In this document: positions 62,228 to 64,000 of the stretch, piece by piece | Layout of the letters: each line of letters starts with the position of its first letter | Position numbering within the stretch: position 1 is the first letter of the stretch | Origin: Microbacterium testaceum | Lineage (GTDB): Bacteria > Actinomycetota > Actinomycetes > Actinomycetales > Microbacteriaceae | Direction: 5' to 3' | DNA length: 64,000 nucleotides | Assembly: GCF_029761935.1 (NCBI RefSeq) | Contig: NZ_CP121699.1 | Coordinates: 372,001 to 436,000 of the forward strand | Translations under genes and position numbers: made by a program | The notes under the pieces: model-generated | What the model was told of the DNA's origin: nothing | What the model saw: only the letters and a program-made list of their open reading frames with translations | Databases searched by the model: none

Positions 62228-64000
62228 GGGGGCGTCCCGGCGCGCGCCGCCGATCCCTCCGGGCGGTCTCGGTCGCCGTGGCGACCTGGGCGACCGCGGG
62301 TGCGAGCACGATGATTCCGGATGCCACCCCGCTCGCGGTGGTCCTCGCCCTCGCTGCGTGCGCGACCACCGCGGTCGCGTGGCGGCGGTCGGCGGTGCTC
62401 GCGATCGTCGCGGTCGCGCTCGCCTGCTCGGCCGCGGCGGCGGGGACCGTGGCGACGGCGGGATCGACGCGGGCGCAGATCGCCGCCCTCGAGGCCGACG
62501 GAGGGCGCCACCTCGAGCTGGAGGTCACCGTCAGCGGGCGCATCGACGGCTCTCCTGACGGCGGCGCGTGGTTCGACGCCGTCGCCACGCGGGTGCGCGC
62601 GGGCGCTCTCGCCGTCACGGGGAGTGTCCCCGCGCGGATCCTCGTCGATGCCGAGGGACGGTCGGCGCTGGAAGCGGCGAGCATGGGCAGCGAGGTGCGG
62701 CTGAGGGGGCGGGCCGTCCCCTCCGACCCGGGGGAGCGCGCCGCCCTCGTCGTCCGGACGAGTTCCATCGAGTCGGCTTCGACCCCGGCGGGCGTGTGGG
62801 CGTTCTTCGAGGGACTGCGCGACGGCCTCGTCGCGTCGACCCGCGGCCTGCCCCAGCCGGGAGCGGGTCTGGTGCCGGGGCTCGCCGTGGGTGACACGAC
62901 GAGCCTCGACCCCGACACCGAGGCCGCGATGAACGCCTCGTCGCTGTCACATCTCACGGCAGTGTCGGGGGCGAACTGCGCGATCGTCGTGGGTGCGGCA
63001 TTCGCCCTGCTGGCGATGTGCGGTGCGTCCCGCGGCGGGAGGGTGGTGGGGGCGATGCTGGTGCTGGCGGCGTTCGTCGCGCTGGTGACCCCCGAGCCGA
63101 GTGTCATCCGCGCGGCCGCGATGGCGGCGGTGGCGATGCTCGCGCTCGCACTCGGTCGACCGGCGATCGGCGTGGCCGTCCTGTCCCTCGCGGTGACGGT
63201 TCTGCTGGTGGTCGACCCGTGGCTCTCCCGCTCCCTCGGCTTCGCCCTCTCGGCCGCGGCGACCGGGGCCCTCCTCCATCTCGCGCGCCCCCTGGCCGGC
63301 GGATTGGCGCGATGGATGCCGCGCGCCCTCGCCCTCGCCCTTGCGGTGCCCACGTCGGCCCAGCTCGTCTGCGGCCCGCTGATCGTCCTCATCGACCCGC
63401 ACGTACCCCTTCTCGGTGTCGCGGCCAACCTCGTCGCCGACCCCGCTGCGGCGCCCGCCACGGTCGCGGGAGCCCTCGCCTGCATCGCCCCGTTTCCCTG
63501 GCTAAGGGACGGTCTGACGGCCCTCGCCTGGGTGCCGGCCGCGTGGATCGCGGCTGTCGCGCATACGACCACGGCGGTGTCGGCCCAGAACCTGCCGTGG
63601 CCCGACGGTCTCGTCGGGGCGGCGTTGCTCGCCGGCGTCGGCGCGGCGGTCAGCATCGCCGTCGTCAGACCGCGCCGGTTGCCCCGGATCACCGCGATCT
63701 CATCCGCAGCCGTCGCCGTGGTCGTCGGCCTCGTCCTGGGGCAGACGGCGGTCCGCACCGTCGCAGGGCCCCTCACCGTGCCCGCGGCGTGGCAGGTGGC
63801 CATGTGCGATGTCGGTCAGGGCGACGCGACGCTCTGGCGGTCCGGAGACGCCGTGGCGCTGGTCGACACGGGACCCGAACCCGAGGCACTGACCCGATGC
63901 CTGAAGACGTTCGGGGTGGACCATCTCGCCCTCGTCGTCCTGACGCACTTCGACCTCGACCACGTCGGCGGGTCCGCGGCGGTGATGGGGCGGGTCGATC
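62224..64000 (+). CDS. comEC: ComEC/Rec2 DNA-uptake channel, cut by the window edge
   Basis: 592 residues visible, starting at GTG 62224, which shares GTGA with the comEA stop. After two membrane helices comes the OB-like region (LEVTVSGRIDG), then the competence-domain motif HLTAVSGANCAIVVGAAFALL, a multi-helix membrane part, and the start of the metallo-beta-lactamase domain (CDVGQGDATLWRSGD, LTHFDLDHVGG). It carries single-stranded DNA into the cell. The window ends inside the metallo-beta-lactamase region. Confidence 0.94.
   Translation, partial: MRGRPGARRRSLRAVSVAVATWATAGASTMIPDATPLAVVLALAACATTAVAWRRSAVLAIVAVALACSAAAAGTVATAGSTRAQIAALEADGGRHLELEVTVSGRIDGSPDGGAWFDAVATRVRAGALAVTGSVPARILVDAEGRSALEAASMGSEVRLRGRAVPSDPGERAALVVRTSSIESASTPAGVWAFFEGLRDGLVASTRGLPQPGAGLVPGLAVGDTTSLDPDTEAAMNASSLSHLTAVSGANCAIVVGAAFALLAMCGASRGGRVVGAMLVLAAFVALVTPEPSVIRAAAMAAVAMLALALGRPAIGVAVLSLAVTVLLVVDPWLSRSLGFALSAAATGALLHLARPLAGGLARWMPRALALALAVPTSAQLVCGPLIVLIDPHVPLLGVAANLVADPAAAPATVAGALACIAPFPWLRDGLTALAWVPAAWIAAVAHTTTAVSAQNLPWPDGLVGAALLAGVGAAVSIAVVRPRRLPRITAISSAAVAVVVGLVLGQTAVRTVAGPLTVPAAWQVAMCDVGQGDATLWRSGDAVALVDTGPEPEALTRCLKTFGVDHLALVVLTHFDLDHVGGSAAVMGRVD

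Overview
The window is high-GC actinobacterial DNA. Its gene content and order (split clpP1/clpP2-clpX, ileS-folC-DUF4233-ndk, rne-rplU-rpmA-obgE-proB-proA-nadD-rsfS, comEA-comEC, actinobacterial translational T-box, TANNNT promoters with many leaderless starts) fit the Microbacteriaceae, most likely Microbacterium or a close relative. This assignment is inference from gene families and arrangement; no 16S gene is present. The window opens inside an amidohydrolase gene and closes inside comEC.

Layout. 1-6.4 kb: amidohydrolase, Dps, a four-gene SipW/TasA-like operon whose signal peptidase is fused to a secreted LAxTG-anchored domain, a gamma-carbonic anhydrase and a lipoprotein. 6.5-12.1 kb: tRNA-Gly, tRNA-Pro, trigger factor, a TPR protein, ClpP1, ClpP2 and ClpX, forming a protein folding and degradation block. 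12.1-14.7 kb: a coupled cassette with WXG100-like proteins. 14.7-21.2 kb: acetyltransferase, M3 peptidase, ArsR-like regulator with a clear operator, and ValS. 21.4-26.4 kb: a complete peptide-type ABC importer. 26.5-32.4 kb: T-box-controlled IleS, FolC, DUF4233, Ndk. 32.5-34.4 kb: VKOR and a small EspC-like/lipoprotein cassette. 34.5-46 kb: RNase E/G, L21, L27, ObgE, proline synthesis genes, NadD, RsfS and an LCP cell-wall ligase. 46-48.4 kb: a lower-GC island with WXG-like proteins, a frameshifted polymorphic toxin with a PD-(D/E)XK-like tail and a putative immunity gene. 48.4-53 kb: a TAXI binding protein, histidine kinase and response regulator, beside a metabolite:H+ symporter. 53-64 kb: tRNA-Ala, DNA-repair pair (glycosylase-like and SRAP), App1-like and DedA proteins, PabB, LeuS, a DUF2087 protein, ComEA and partial ComEC.

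Most genes are packed with 4-bp ATGA/GTGA stop-start overlaps, so translational coupling is common. Intergenic gaps carry three families of short stem-loop repeats, and the heptamer GGATGCC (either strand) recurs far more often than composition predicts. The most unusual items are the SipW-LAxTG fusion operon, the three scattered type-VII-like cassettes (one with a multiply frameshifted toxin), the sensor-like TAXI locus, and the GGATGCC motif.
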